Of a stretch of 64,000 nucleotides of DNA, positions 50,722 to 59,336 are shown in pieces; the stretch's first letter is position 1; each line of letters starts with the position of its first letter. The position numbers and the translations under genes were made by a program. The DNA lies in assembly GCA_000621765.1 (NCBI GenBank), contig JHXJ01000001.1, positions 186,001 through 250,000 on the forward strand, given 5' to 3'. The notes beneath the pieces were generated by a model. The model did no database searches, was not told where the DNA came from, and worked only from the letters and a program-made list of their open reading frames with translations. The stretch comes from Ruminococcaceae bacterium AB4001 (GTDB lineage: Bacteria; Bacillota; Clostridia; Saccharofermentanales; Saccharofermentanaceae).

Positions 50722-50815
50722 TATCCTGCCGTGGCAGACGAAAAGAACCTTGATCATGTATATAATAACTCCGTTAGTAGTGAATTGACGGGGATATTAT
50801 AACAGATGCTCAGTT
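50722..50815. repeat. Intergenic repeat copy 4 (partial)
   Basis: ATCCTGCCGTGGCAGACGAA with AAGAACCTTGATCATG, then GACGGGGATATTATAACAGA with TGC. These match the right half of copy 2 with several changes; the GGTATAAA part is missing. The remaining gap 50449-50940 holds only a TATCCT-type promoter before 50941. Confidence 0.5.
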
Positions 50816-50940
50816 GAGCAACTGAACGATCTTAAAGCCTACTCAAGCCACACTTGAATTTCTCATTGAATCTTCAACTCCCGCTCGCTAAAATTATAGT
50901 GTCCGGACCTCTATCCTATAGGTGAAGGGAGGTGCGGAAC

Positions 50941-51192
50941 ATGGCAGATATAAGATACTACCTGATACGTGAAAGAAGGCTTGGTAAGGTTACAGATCAA
51001 GGCAGTTACCTCTTTGTTAACGGAGCGTGGGTAGAAGATGAGAGAAACGTTATTAGAGATCACCTCATGGGATACGATCCGGGTGATGATTCGCCTTTCG
51101 GATTCGGCAGCTTGAGTATAATGGATGAGATAGAAGAGATCACTGAAGAAGAGGCCCAAAAGTTTATGGCACAGCAGGAGGGGCACTTATGA
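50941..51192 (+). CDS. Small acidic hypothetical protein, partner of the XRE-HD gene
   Basis: An 83-residue protein starting after GGGAGGTGCGGAAC. It contains IRYYLIRERRLGKVTDQGSY and an acidic C-terminus (DEIEEITEEEAQKFMAQQEG). Its end overlaps the next start by 4 nt, so the two are translated together. It may be an inhibitor or adaptor of the following protein (inference from coupling). Confidence 0.7.
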   Translation: MADIRYYLIRERRLGKVTDQGSYLFVNGAWVEDERNVIRDHLMGYDPGDDSPFGFGSLSIMDEIEEITEEEAQKFMAQQEGHL

Positions 51193-52004
51193 GTATAGGC
51201 AGCAATATCAGATCCTTAAGAGAAGAACGGGGTTTCACGCAAGAGCAGGTTGCGGATAAACTGGGCATTACTTTTCAGGCTGTGTCTTCCTGGGAGAGGG
51301 ACGAATATAAGCCTGATATTGAGAAGCTCATGAAGCTTGCAGAATTGTTTGATGTGTCAGTGTCTGCTTTCGTAGAAGAAAAGCAAGGTGTCTTCAAGAC
51401 CAAGGATGCCATTTATAATTGGGAACACATGAAGACTTATGTGAAGACCACTGCTAAGAACTTAGGTCTCAAAAATACCCTTAAGGCAGTCAACTTCGCT
51501 ACAGAGGCCCACAAAGGCCAGATGCGCAAGCGCTCGGCAATCCCTTATATCTATCACCCCTTAAACCTGGCCTGTCATGCTCTTTCAATGAATATAACTG
51601 ATGATGCAATAATCGCCGCATGTCTTTTACACGATGTCGTGGAAGACTGCGGCGTTACTTATGAAGAGCTTCCCGTAAACGATGAGACCAAAGAGCTGGT
51701 GCGCCTTCTCACATGTAAAAAGACTACTCCTGAAAACAGAAGTGAGATCTTAAAAGAATACTACGACCAGATCGCAACAAACCCCAAAGCAGCCCTTATA
51801 AAGTGCATCGACCGCACAAACAATATCACGACCATGTCCGGCGGCCTATCCAGAGAACGCATCTACCGCATGATCAAGGAAACCGAAGAATACTACCCCA
51901 AACTAATAGAAGTCCTCAAAGCAGAAGTCCAATACAGCAACGCCGCCTGGCTCCTTAAATACCAGATGGAGAGCCTGTTGGATGTGTATAAAAGGTTGAT
52001 GTAA
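51189..52004 (+). CDS. XRE helix-turn-helix fused to an HD domain (alarmone hydrolase-like)
   Basis: A 271-residue protein. Residues 5-60 are an XRE DNA-binding domain (IRSLREERGFTQEQVADKLG; GITFQAVSSWERDEYKPD). Residues about 95-235 match the hydrolase half of RelA/SpoT and small alarmone hydrolases: FATEAHKGQMRKRSAIPYIY-HP, AACLLHDVVEDCG and LIKCIDRTNNITTM (H-x-R, HD-x-x-ED and D-R motifs all present). These residues bind Mn2+ and remove pyrophosphate from (p)ppGpp-type nucleotides. Fusion to a DNA-binding domain suggests a transcription factor controlled by an alarmone, or an enzyme targeted to DNA. Confidence 0.87.
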   Translation: MSIGSNIRSLREERGFTQEQVADKLGITFQAVSSWERDEYKPDIEKLMKLAELFDVSVSAFVEEKQGVFKTKDAIYNWEHMKTYVKTTAKNLGLKNTLKAVNFATEAHKGQMRKRSAIPYIYHPLNLACHALSMNITDDAIIAACLLHDVVEDCGVTYEELPVNDETKELVRLLTCKKTTPENRSEILKEYYDQIATNPKAALIKCIDRTNNITTMSGGLSRERIYRMIKETEEYYPKLIEVLKAEVQYSNAAWLLKYQMESLLDVYKRLM

Positions 52005-52150
52005 GATTAAGATAATAACTTAGAAATTGAGCAAGGTGTAAAAGCATTTTTGAGTAATTCTATGGTACCCGAGACTAACGTTATAATAGAGAAGCAATAA
52101 TGACACTAGGATTGACAGGTTTAGATGTATTGAGGCAGTAATAGATCGAT

Positions 52151-54937
52151 ATGAACGAGTTTTATACAAATTATAGCGAGACAAGATTTATAGATAAGCT
52201 TAAGCGTAACATCGATGAATGCCTAAGTTTTGCTTTTTCTGTAAGCTTCATCAAAAAAGCCGGGTTGAAACTCATTATACCTAATATCGATGCTGCAATG
52301 GCGCGTGGTGCTAAAGGCAAGCTAATAACTACTACTTATCAAAACTTTACTGATATTGAGTCATTAGAGTATTTCTATAATCTCTCGATCAAGTATCCTA
52401 ATCAATTTGAATGTCACCTAGACAAAGAGTGTTTTGTTGATAATAGTGGAAATAAGTGTGGATTCCATTCAAAGGGATATTTATTTAAGTTCCACGATCA
52501 CAACGAACTGTTAGTTGGTTCTTCGAATATAACAATATATGCGCTACTTAAAAACGTTGAGTGGGATGTGTCTATTATTGATGACAACATCTATGAGTCG
52601 GCGTTGAATGAATTCAGCTATCTTTGGAATAAAACACTTCCACTAACCAAAGAACTTATTTCTGAATACCGTACTAAACTCTATTATTCTGTCGAAAGAT
52701 GGGATATGGATTACGATGTTGCCAATGCAAACAATAAGCCAAATTACATGCAGAGGACTGCTTTAAAAGAACTTAACAGGATTAGAGCAATTGGCAGCAA
52801 TAAGGCTTTGGTTTGTGCAGCAGCAGGAAGCGGAAAGACGTATCTGGCGGCTTTCGATGCATTAAACTTCAATCCGGATAAACTTCTTTATGTTGTTCAG
52901 GAAGGCTCGATTTTGATGAAGTCTTATGAGACTTTTGAGAAAGTGTTTGGAAGCAGCAAGACATATGGTATCTATAACAAAGACTATAAAGAAACCGATG
53001 CTGATTTCTTGTTTTCAACGAATATAACAATGGCAAACTCCTTGGAGTTGTTTGATAAGCATCACTTCGATTATATAGTCATCGACGAGTGTCACCATGC
53101 AACAGCTGAAACGTATAAGAAGATATTGGAGTACTTTGAACCTCAGTTCTGTTTAGGTATTACCGCTACACCGGAGAGAATGGACGGAGAAGATGTCTTT
53201 AGTCTCTTTGATAAGAATGTGCCTTATGAACTGAGATTGCGTGATGCTATTGTTAATGGTCTGGTTGTTCCTTTTAAGTATTACGGAATCAGGGATGAGA
53301 TGATCGAATATGCAGATAAATTTGTTAAAGATCATCGGTTTGTTGAGCAGTTTTCTGATGAGAAGCACTGCGATTTTATCTATAACATGATTGAGAAACA
53401 CAGACTTCCTGGCGGTAAAAAGTTAAAGGCGTTAGCTTTCTGTCGCGATATTTCACATGCAATCAGAATGTCTCAGGCAATGAGTGAGTATTACAATACG
53501 CAGTATCTGACAGGCAAGAATTCTGTAGGCGAGAGAATGCGCGCTTATAAGGAACTTCAAGATGAGGATTCTGATCTCGAGATATTGTTTACCGTTGATA
53601 TTCTTAACGAAGGTGTAGACATTCCTGGTGTTAACATGGTCCTTTTCCTTAGACCGACTGATTCACAGACGATTTTCATCCAGCAACTTGGACGTGGACT
53701 TCGTAAATATGAAAACAAAGACTTTGTTACTGTTCTTGATTTTATTGGGAATGATTATAAAAGAAGTGTTCAGATTGCATTTGCACTCGGCGGTCTTTCA
53801 GAAAATTTTGTTGTTGAGAAGAAATTGCTTAAGGAACTAGTGATAGACGACTTCAAGACAGTCGGATTAATAGATTATGGCGTAGAAATACATATTGATG
53901 ATCTAAGTAAGAAGGAAATCCTTGCATTTATTGATGAGGTAAATTTCAATACAAAGAAATATCTTGAACAGGATTACTATAACTTTAAGAAATATATAGG
54001 TTCAGTTGATTATCCTAGACATGTTGATTATTTGAATAACGACTATGCACCGGATCTTTTAAAGTTCTTGCAGTCAAGGATTAACGGAACAAAGTGCAAA
54101 TCTTACTATTCCTTTTTGAAATCGATTAATGAGTCAGGAGTTCCTTCATTTGACAAACGCCAAGAAGACTTTGTTGATTACATTTCAGATATGCTTCCTG
54201 TTGTCAGACCGGATGAATTAATAATATTAAGATGCTTGCTTGATAATGTTGGAAAGTGTTCAATGGACAGGTTAACAAAATACTGTGAAGAAAACATTGA
54301 AAACTATTCACAAGATGTTTTGCAGCATGCTTTGAAATATATGTGCAAGAAGGGTTTTGTTGAAGTTGCTGATCAGACTGTAAGACTAAAAGATATAAAT
54401 AATTCACCAGAGTTTGAAGAATATATAAGAGACTTAATTGATTATGGAATTGGCAGATATGATGTTGAGTTTTATGAAGTTGGAGGCTCTGGCAGTCACC
54501 TGTTTAAGCTCTGGGCAAAGTTTAAGAAGTATCAGATTAAACAGCTTTTGGAAAAAGATCCTGATGATATACAGCTTGGCACAAACATATATGATGGAAT
54601 TGCTTATGCGTATGTAACTATACATAAAGCTAAAGGCACGAAGGAAGAACTTAAGTATGTTGATGGTTATATAGATCGCAATACTTTTCAGTGGGAGACA
54701 GTTGCTCATATAAGTGATAAAGAGTTATCTGCACTTAAGAACTCCAAAGAAATGAAATTGTTTGTAAGGAAGGTTGATTCAGAAGATGGAATTCAACTTC
54801 CATTTACCTACATTGGAACAGGAAAAATGAAGTATATCGAGGGCTCTAAGAAGTCGAATGGTGCGCATCTGTTCAATATAGTCTTGGAACAGGAGGCACC
54901 AGAAGATATTTACTTTGACTTTAAACTTCCCGTTTGA
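52151..54937 (+). CDS. PLD-like nuclease, superfamily 2 helicase and DUF3427 fusion
   Basis: A 928-residue protein. N-terminal phospholipase D-like domain (about 1-160) with a single H-x-K motif in GFHSKGYLF and VGSSNITIYAL; helicase core (about 195-560) with AAAGSGKTY, VIDECHHATAETY, LGITATPER, and QQLGRGLRKYENK; C-terminal DUF3427 region (GTNIYDGIAYAYVTIHK; DGIQLPFTYIGTGKM). This architecture is a frequent defence-island helicase-nuclease. A TATAAT at 52082 is the likely promoter; the ribosome site is weak. Next to an alarmone-type regulator. Confidence 0.92.
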   Translation: MNEFYTNYSETRFIDKLKRNIDECLSFAFSVSFIKKAGLKLIIPNIDAAMARGAKGKLITTTYQNFTDIESLEYFYNLSIKYPNQFECHLDKECFVDNSGNKCGFHSKGYLFKFHDHNELLVGSSNITIYALLKNVEWDVSIIDDNIYESALNEFSYLWNKTLPLTKELISEYRTKLYYSVERWDMDYDVANANNKPNYMQRTALKELNRIRAIGSNKALVCAAAGSGKTYLAAFDALNFNPDKLLYVVQEGSILMKSYETFEKVFGSSKTYGIYNKDYKETDADFLFSTNITMANSLELFDKHHFDYIVIDECHHATAETYKKILEYFEPQFCLGITATPERMDGEDVFSLFDKNVPYELRLRDAIVNGLVVPFKYYGIRDEMIEYADKFVKDHRFVEQFSDEKHCDFIYNMIEKHRLPGGKKLKALAFCRDISHAIRMSQAMSEYYNTQYLTGKNSVGERMRAYKELQDEDSDLEILFTVDILNEGVDIPGVNMVLFLRPTDSQTIFIQQLGRGLRKYENKDFVTVLDFIGNDYKRSVQIAFALGGLSENFVVEKKLLKELVIDDFKTVGLIDYGVEIHIDDLSKKEILAFIDEVNFNTKKYLEQDYYNFKKYIGSVDYPRHVDYLNNDYAPDLLKFLQSRINGTKCKSYYSFLKSINESGVPSFDKRQEDFVDYISDMLPVVRPDELIILRCLLDNVGKCSMDRLTKYCEENIENYSQDVLQHALKYMCKKGFVEVADQTVRLKDINNSPEFEEYIRDLIDYGIGRYDVEFYEVGGSGSHLFKLWAKFKKYQIKQLLEKDPDDIQLGTNIYDGIAYAYVTIHKAKGTKEELKYVDGYIDRNTFQWETVAHISDKELSALKNSKEMKLFVRKVDSEDGIQLPFTYIGTGKMKYIEGSKKSNGAHLFNIVLEQEAPEDIYFDFKLPV

Positions 54938-55133
54938 ATTTCTCATGAGTTGATACAAAAACAATTGAATTAGTATCAGCATAATATGGCGAAGGTGCGT
55001 TGATGAAAAAACTAACTTTAGTTTTACATTCAACCGTGGAGGCGCGTAAGAAATAGTCCATTTATTGGAACTTCCCACCGTATATACTTATGCCAGGTAG
55101 AGGAGAATAAGTCGATTTACGGAGGTTCAGAGT

Positions 55134-55268
55134 ATGTGTTTATTACTTTCATTGCTGTTTGGTTCCGGATCGTCTGATAAGGAAGCGGAACGTGAGAAGA
55201 GACGTCGTGAAGAGTGGCTTGAAGAAGAATACGACGAGATCGACGGAATAGAGGATGCAGATTATTGA
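55134..55268 (+). CDS. Small charged protein upstream of the HIRAN gene
   Basis: A 44-residue frame (MCLLLSLLFGSGSSDKEAER, then a long run of Glu/Arg/Asp) starting after ACGGAGGTTCAGAGT, too short for usual callers. A short hydrophobic start precedes a highly charged helix. It ends 13 bp before the HIRAN gene and has its own good ribosome site, so it is probably real. Function unknown. Confidence 0.6.
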   Translation: MCLLLSLLFGSGSSDKEAEREKRRREEWLEEEYDEIDGIEDADY

Positions 55269-55281
55269 GGAGTAAAGAGCC

Positions 55282-55599
55282 ATGGCTGATATGTATATAA
55301 CAATAACAGGAGCCCAGTTCCGACATGGAAGTAAATTCCTTGAGAAGGGTATGACGGTAAAGCTCTTTAAAGAGCCTGATAATGAATACGACAAGGAAGC
55401 AATAAGAGTTGAGCTTAAGCCGATTGGAACTATCGGATATGTTGCAAACAGCGTTAAGACCGTAATAGGTGATTGCTATAGTGCAGGCAGACTCTACGAT
55501 AAGATTGATGATAAGGCTAAGGCTGAGATACTTTATGTTCTTCCTGATGGAATCATAGCTGTAGTAAAGCCGGAGAAGAAAGATAAAAAGAAGAAGTAA
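55282..55599 (+). CDS. HIRAN domain protein
   Basis: A 105-residue protein starting after GAGGAGTAAAGAGCC. It is essentially one HIRAN domain: MYITITGAQFRHGSKFLEKG, LFKEPDNEYDKEAIRVELK, GTIGYVANSVKTV, then a lysine-rich tail. HIRAN domains recognise DNA ends or damaged DNA and are usually fused to helicases; a stand-alone copy sits next to helicases in this window. Confidence 0.9.
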   Translation: MADMYITITGAQFRHGSKFLEKGMTVKLFKEPDNEYDKEAIRVELKPIGTIGYVANSVKTVIGDCYSAGRLYDKIDDKAKAEILYVLPDGIIAVVKPEKKDKKKK

Positions 55600-55616
55600 T
55601 CCATAACGATAACAAC

Positions 55617-55702
55617 CATAGAGAGTGCGCGAGAGACAAGCTCGTTGACCGCACAGCAACCTGCTATTTGGTAAGGTGCTAAAGCTTGAACGATGGAATC
55701 CA
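55617..55702 (+). ncRNA. S-box (SAM-I/IV-type) riboswitch-like RNA upstream of the MORN gene
   Basis: AGAGTGCGCGAGAGACAAGC, TCGTTGACCGCACAGCAACC, GGTAAGGTGCTAAAGCTTGA: the same S-box-like core as at 49.4 kb, with compensating changes (GCG/CGC pair where the other copy has a GTG/CAC-like pair). A terminator follows at 55713 and then the MORN-repeat gene at 55765. No methionine or SAM gene is near. Confidence 0.72.
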
Positions 55703-55712
55703 ATGAATAAAT

Positions 55713-55739
55713 AAAGCCTGTCGTTCGCGACGGGCTTTT
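55713..55739 (+). terminator. Terminator after the S-box-like RNA
   Basis: AAAGCCTGTCG-TTCG-CGACGGGCTTTT. A strong stem with UUCG tetraloop and T run. It is either the riboswitch expression platform for the MORN gene or the end of a free-standing RNA. Confidence 0.9.
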
Positions 55740-55764
55740 GTAACCTAATACGGAGGGAAGATTA

Positions 55765-56457
55765 ATGGAAGAGAAATGGAAGAAGATTCGTTCAAAGAGT
55801 AAGAAGCTTATGTATGAAGGATTTACTAGAGACGGTAAGCCGTTCGGATCCGGTACATCCTACTATGAGAATGGCAACAAGTGCCAGGAAGGTGTATTCG
55901 ATGCCAAAGGACTTGTTTATGGAAGAGAATACTACCAGAACGGGAACATTAGATTTGAGGGTACATACAGAAGTAATAAAGGGTATGGTCCCAATTATCC
56001 GGTCTTCGGTTATTGTTACGATGAAGATGGTAACGAGTTTTACTATGGAGAACTTAAGATCAATAGAAGTGGTCTCGGCTGGCCTTCGGTAAGGATTCCC
56101 CAGTGTTATGGTCCTGTAGTACCCAATGGAGCACCTGATTTTAGCAAACGCATATGGTCCACTGAAAATAATATTCCCGGAGGTGTTTACTTTGTAAGGC
56201 CGAGAGGCAATAAAGCCAGAACAGAGTTTGTAGTATTTCTTGAGAAGAATGGTTTTAAATGCCAGATTGATGAGGCTACTTCAAGAGAGAGCACAATTGA
56301 ATCTAAGTATCCGATTAGGGTGGATCTTGATAAGAAACTCTACGGACATATTCACTCTACTACATGTGCAGCTGTAGTCGCAAACTCCAGGCTTATGTGT
56401 TCAGTAGACAGACTCTGTTCGCTATTGGAGTGTGCGTATTCATTTGTGGTGGTGTGA
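55765..56457 (+). CDS. MORN-type repeat protein
   Basis: A 230-residue protein starting after ACGGAGGGAAGATTA. Residues about 15-80 contain G-x-x-x-x-Y-x-x-G repeats (MYEGFTRDGKPFGSGTSYYE; VYGREYYQNGNIRFEGTYR), the MORN_2 type also seen in YwqK-like antitoxins. The remaining 130 residues are unassigned. The C-terminal end (CSLLECAYSFVVV) lies directly on the relic of a polymerase gene, so the natural end of this protein may have been altered. Confidence 0.75.
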   Translation: MEEKWKKIRSKSKKLMYEGFTRDGKPFGSGTSYYENGNKCQEGVFDAKGLVYGREYYQNGNIRFEGTYRSNKGYGPNYPVFGYCYDEDGNEFYYGELKINRSGLGWPSVRIPQCYGPVVPNGAPDFSKRIWSTENNIPGGVYFVRPRGNKARTEFVVFLEKNGFKCQIDEATSRESTIESKYPIRVDLDKKLYGHIHSTTCAAVVANSRLMCSVDRLCSLLECAYSFVVV

Positions 56458-56506
56458 GTTATTCTCAACTGGATATGTTTGATATGATAGACTCAATTAA
56501 TGATTA
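56457..56506 (+). pseudogene. Relic of the 3' end of a DnaE/PolC-type gene
   Basis: In the frame after the MORN stop the DNA reads SYSQLDMFDMIDSIND then stop, closely similar to the last residues of the PolC-like gene (YQMNIFDIIDSCDSEG) and to the usual polymerase tail with a clamp-binding QLxLF-like motif. It is followed, as at 35.7 kb, by a DUF503 gene. The rest of the polymerase gene is missing. Confidence 0.55.
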
Positions 56507-56553
56507 GAGTGAAGACGATAAAACTATAAACAGTCTTTAGACGAAATTAATCT

Positions 56554-56835
56554 ATGAAAATCGCAACAATGACATTCCGGCTTCACGCCCCGTGGGTGCA
56601 CAGCCTTAAAGAGAAGCGCATGATCGTAAAGAGTCTTGTAACAAAGTTACAAAACAAGTTTCACGTGTCTGCAGCCGAGATCGATGAGCAGGATACGCAC
56701 CAGATCATAGTAATAGGTGTGGCCTCTATCGTGCCGCACAATGCTATGGCTGACAGCCTGATGGATGAGATATCCGCTTTTGTGGAATCAAATACGGAAG
56801 CAGAGATCCTTGAAGAGATCAGAGAAGTGCTTTGA
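56554..56835 (+). CDS. DUF503 (YlxP-like) protein, copy 2
   Basis: A 93-residue protein differing from copy 1 at 35749 by only a couple of residues (for example HVSAAEI for HMSAAEI); most nucleotide changes are silent, so both copies have been under selection since duplication. No ribosome site is obvious. It lacks the kptA gene that follows copy 1; instead a short unrelated reading frame and an agcS fragment follow. Confidence 0.88.
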   Translation: MKIATMTFRLHAPWVHSLKEKRMIVKSLVTKLQNKFHVSAAEIDEQDTHQIIVIGVASIVPHNAMADSLMDEISAFVESNTEAEILEEIREVL

Positions 56836-56892
56836 GCAATAAATTAACGGACAAGTTATTCCGTATGCACGAGACCCTGCTTTACCGAGGAA

Positions 56893-56934
56893 GGATACGT
56901 TTGCGGCAGCGGAAGCGTTAGGTGCGGAGCCGAC
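56893..56934. repeat. 42-bp fragment identical to part of the AGCS symporter gene
   Basis: The stretch from GGATACGTTTGCGGC to GGTGCGGAGCCGAC is identical to 60123-60164, within the symporter gene, in the same orientation. After it the sequences differ by a small gap and then both read CCTCATT. It lies in the 56836-57022 gap, which has no other recognisable gene. Confidence 0.8.
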
Positions 56935-57022
56935 CTCATTACTGAAATGGGAGAGTGCAAGGAAAAAACCTGGCGGTAATCTTCTTGTTTTCCCCGGCCA
57001 ATGTTTGAAACTGATAATCTTA

Positions 57023-59128
57023 TCACTCTGCTACTTCATACGAATTAACTGAATAATCATCAAAGTGATTATCAGTGAAAATTATAGAATAACCATCCAC
57101 TTGTTTTACATCAGTAACTAAATATCTGGTTCCACTTGGAGATATTAAGTATTTCCCAATTAGCAAATAGTACTCGATTTTATTGTTATCTATGAGAAGA
57201 ACATCCTTCGTGCGGCTATGTCCATTATCCCATTGATCATCTGTTAAATGTACAGGTTCTATTTGAGAAGGGTAATTTAGAACATCCTCTAAAGCAAATG
57301 AACACTCCCAGAGATTTGTATCACAATAATGCTGACCAAATTCCATTTTTGAATATTGTTGTATAGGAATAGTTATTTCTGAAATGCGTTCTTTGGAAAA
57401 TGAAGTCGGAGAGGCAACACTTTTGAACTCAAAATCATTGGATATCATCTCGCCCTCAATTGGATAAATGTTCAGAAAATATTCATATGTATTATCAGAA
57501 TACCTGTTTGTAATAAAGTAGAGCTTATTATCGTGGTAAAAAACCGTCCTTCCCTTATCTTCATATATGAGAGTTCCTTCCGCTTTGACATTCAGAAGGA
57601 GCTCGTCACCTGCCTTTGTATAATCCTTATATCCTCCAGCAAATGACAATATTGATAAAGCCGCAAAGACACTAAAAGTGGCATATCTTGTTTTCTTGTT
57701 TTCAAATAACATCTGAGATATCAACCCTACGGTAATTCCAATCAACAGTAACCACGAAGGGAAAAAATACCGGAATTCAAAAGACTGAGTATTCAATAAA
57801 TAGATTCCATAATAGAATATCGAAACGCCATAAGATGCTTCATACAAGTTCATTTCGGATTTTTTCCCTTTGAACCTAAACCGCCAAACCAGAATCAGGA
57901 TCAGACATGTTAAATACAATATCCAAGGCCTTCTGAATATTTCCATGAACTCCATAAAACCAAGAAAATAACATATAAACGTCTTCCTTTGCCATGAATC
58001 ATTGAATCCATATTCATTCATAACATTCCATCTATCGTAATCAAATTCAAACAAATTAATCGGCTTGTTAATTCCTAATGTATGAGAAACTAATTCCCAT
58101 TTCACTTTTATAAATACAGAAGGTTCATCAACAGCAAGCTTAATATAGCGGCTAATTAATTCTGCCGAATTACCCGAAGCAGAAAGAGCATAAGAATTTA
58201 TAGGCGAATCAAACATAGGATTAATGGTCGATTTCTGTTCATTAAAAGTGCTGAGCTGTACTGCAGCTGCTGTTGCTCCCTCGCCATATAAATCATCCAA
58301 ATAGGTGATATATTCCGATTTTTTATTTGAATCCATGGATTGAACCATTGAAACTATTTCCCAAGCATATCCTGCCGAATATGAAGACATTGGATGAATG
58401 TTCAGAATAGCCGGGCTGATGAAAGAAACAATAAAGCCCATAAGTATCGAGCCTGATAAAACTATACGAGAATAGGATTTTTTCTCTTTAACCCAAATAA
58501 TTAAAAACAATATAGGCAGAATCGAAAAAGCATTTGCCCTGTATCCAAAACATACAAATGATGCAAGTGTCAAAACCAATACAGAAATAATCTTATCAAA
58601 TCTGGTTTGAATCTTATTCCATTTCCAAATCAATAGAATCATTATTAGCATGGCGGTAACACAGCCTACACCAGCTTCATAATACACACCATAAGCCCAC
58701 ATAACGGGGGATAGAACAAGACAAATAACATTCCAAACAGGATGATTATTCTCATTCAACTGATCCAAAAATACAAAAGAAAAAAACCATAAAGAAAGGC
58801 ACTGAATAAAAGTATAAAGAACTATACTGCCGACAATTTCTTTAGACAATAGAATAAAGAAAGAAGGAGTAATAGTTAACCACGAACACATCTCTGTTAA
58901 TTCCGCATTCCCGGAAAAAAAAGCATGTATTGACCTTCCCAGGCTGTCTGCAAATGTTATTCTTCCATAGGAGTCGCTGTATAGAATTCCCGGATATGAA
59001 AGAATAGTAAGAAAAACAGAGATACAAACAGATAATAACAAAAAAAGACGCTGTTTAATTATCCACTTTATTAATACAGATTCTTTGATTTCATCTGTAA
59101 TAATCTTCAATATCGCACATCTTCTCAC
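57023..59128 (-). CDS. Large polytopic membrane protein (glycosyltransferase/GtrII-like)
   Basis: About 700 residues. GTG 59128 after AAGGAG is preferred to a TTG further up. Some 11-12 membrane segments fill the first 480 residues (LFLLLSVCISVFLTILSYPG; IVLYTFIQCLSLWFFSFVFL; WILYLTCLILILVWRF and others). Early LYSDSYGRITF carries an acidic loop as in membrane glycosyltransferases that use lipid-linked sugars. The last 200 residues are extracytoplasmic. Possibly a surface polysaccharide or lipid glycosylation enzyme; DUF6020-like proteins are another option. Confidence 0.65.
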   Translation of the reverse strand: MRRCAILKIITDEIKESVLIKWIIKQRLFLLLSVCISVFLTILSYPGILYSDSYGRITFADSLGRSIHAFFSGNAELTEMCSWLTITPSFFILLSKEIVGSIVLYTFIQCLSLWFFSFVFLDQLNENNHPVWNVICLVLSPVMWAYGVYYEAGVGCVTAMLIMILLIWKWNKIQTRFDKIISVLVLTLASFVCFGYRANAFSILPILFLIIWVKEKKSYSRIVLSGSILMGFIVSFISPAILNIHPMSSYSAGYAWEIVSMVQSMDSNKKSEYITYLDDLYGEGATAAAVQLSTFNEQKSTINPMFDSPINSYALSASGNSAELISRYIKLAVDEPSVFIKVKWELVSHTLGINKPINLFEFDYDRWNVMNEYGFNDSWQRKTFICYFLGFMEFMEIFRRPWILYLTCLILILVWRFRFKGKKSEMNLYEASYGVSIFYYGIYLLNTQSFEFRYFFPSWLLLIGITVGLISQMLFENKKTRYATFSVFAALSILSFAGGYKDYTKAGDELLLNVKAEGTLIYEDKGRTVFYHDNKLYFITNRYSDNTYEYFLNIYPIEGEMISNDFEFKSVASPTSFSKERISEITIPIQQYSKMEFGQHYCDTNLWECSFALEDVLNYPSQIEPVHLTDDQWDNGHSRTKDVLLIDNNKIEYYLLIGKYLISPSGTRYLVTDVKQVDGYSIIFTDNHFDDYSVNSYEVAE

Positions 59129-59144
59129 TTTAATATGTAACTCC

Positions 59145-59336
59145 TTATTTCTTCCAAAATTGTCTCCTTGCTGCAAATACAGTTTTCTTTTCTACCGAAC
59201 GGATAGTCATAAACTGTCCGGCAATATTACTGTCAGGAACAACTGAAACCTCATTGATAAAACCATAATTTAAGATATTTGAATAATTCTCCTGCTGATA
59301 TGGGTTCAGCCGCATACACTTTAACAATGTTACCAC
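59145..59336 (-). pseudogene. Possible remnant upstream of the membrane protein
   Basis: A 63-codon frame (LKCMRLNPYQQENYSNILNY; GFINEVSVVPDSNIAGQFMT) with protein-like composition but no ribosome site, ending just before the ribosome site of the membrane protein gene. It may be a decayed end of another gene. Between here and 59576 I see no further gene; the stretch is AT-rich with promoter-like TATAAT. Confidence 0.3.

Noticed and set aside
50883-50902. Dyad site before the gene at 50941
   Set aside because: It has a similar AAAATT core and spacing to TATCCT but no ATG or CAT arms.
55052-55071. Dyad site before the small 44-residue gene
   Set aside because: AATAGTCCATTTATTGGAAC sits 9 nt before TATATA but has neither ATG nor CAT arm. 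At best a degenerate copy outside the island.
55117-55659. 180-codon minus-strand frame, and a similar frame at 49421-49648 (both with RACLSRTLY)
   Set aside because: The shared peptide is simply the complement of the two S-box-like RNAs; neither frame has a ribosome site.
56860-57000. XRE regulator gene reading ALGAEPTSLLKWESARKK
   Set aside because: Half of the apparent helix-turn-helix comes from the duplicated symporter fragment; there is no start codon or ribosome site and the frame is short.
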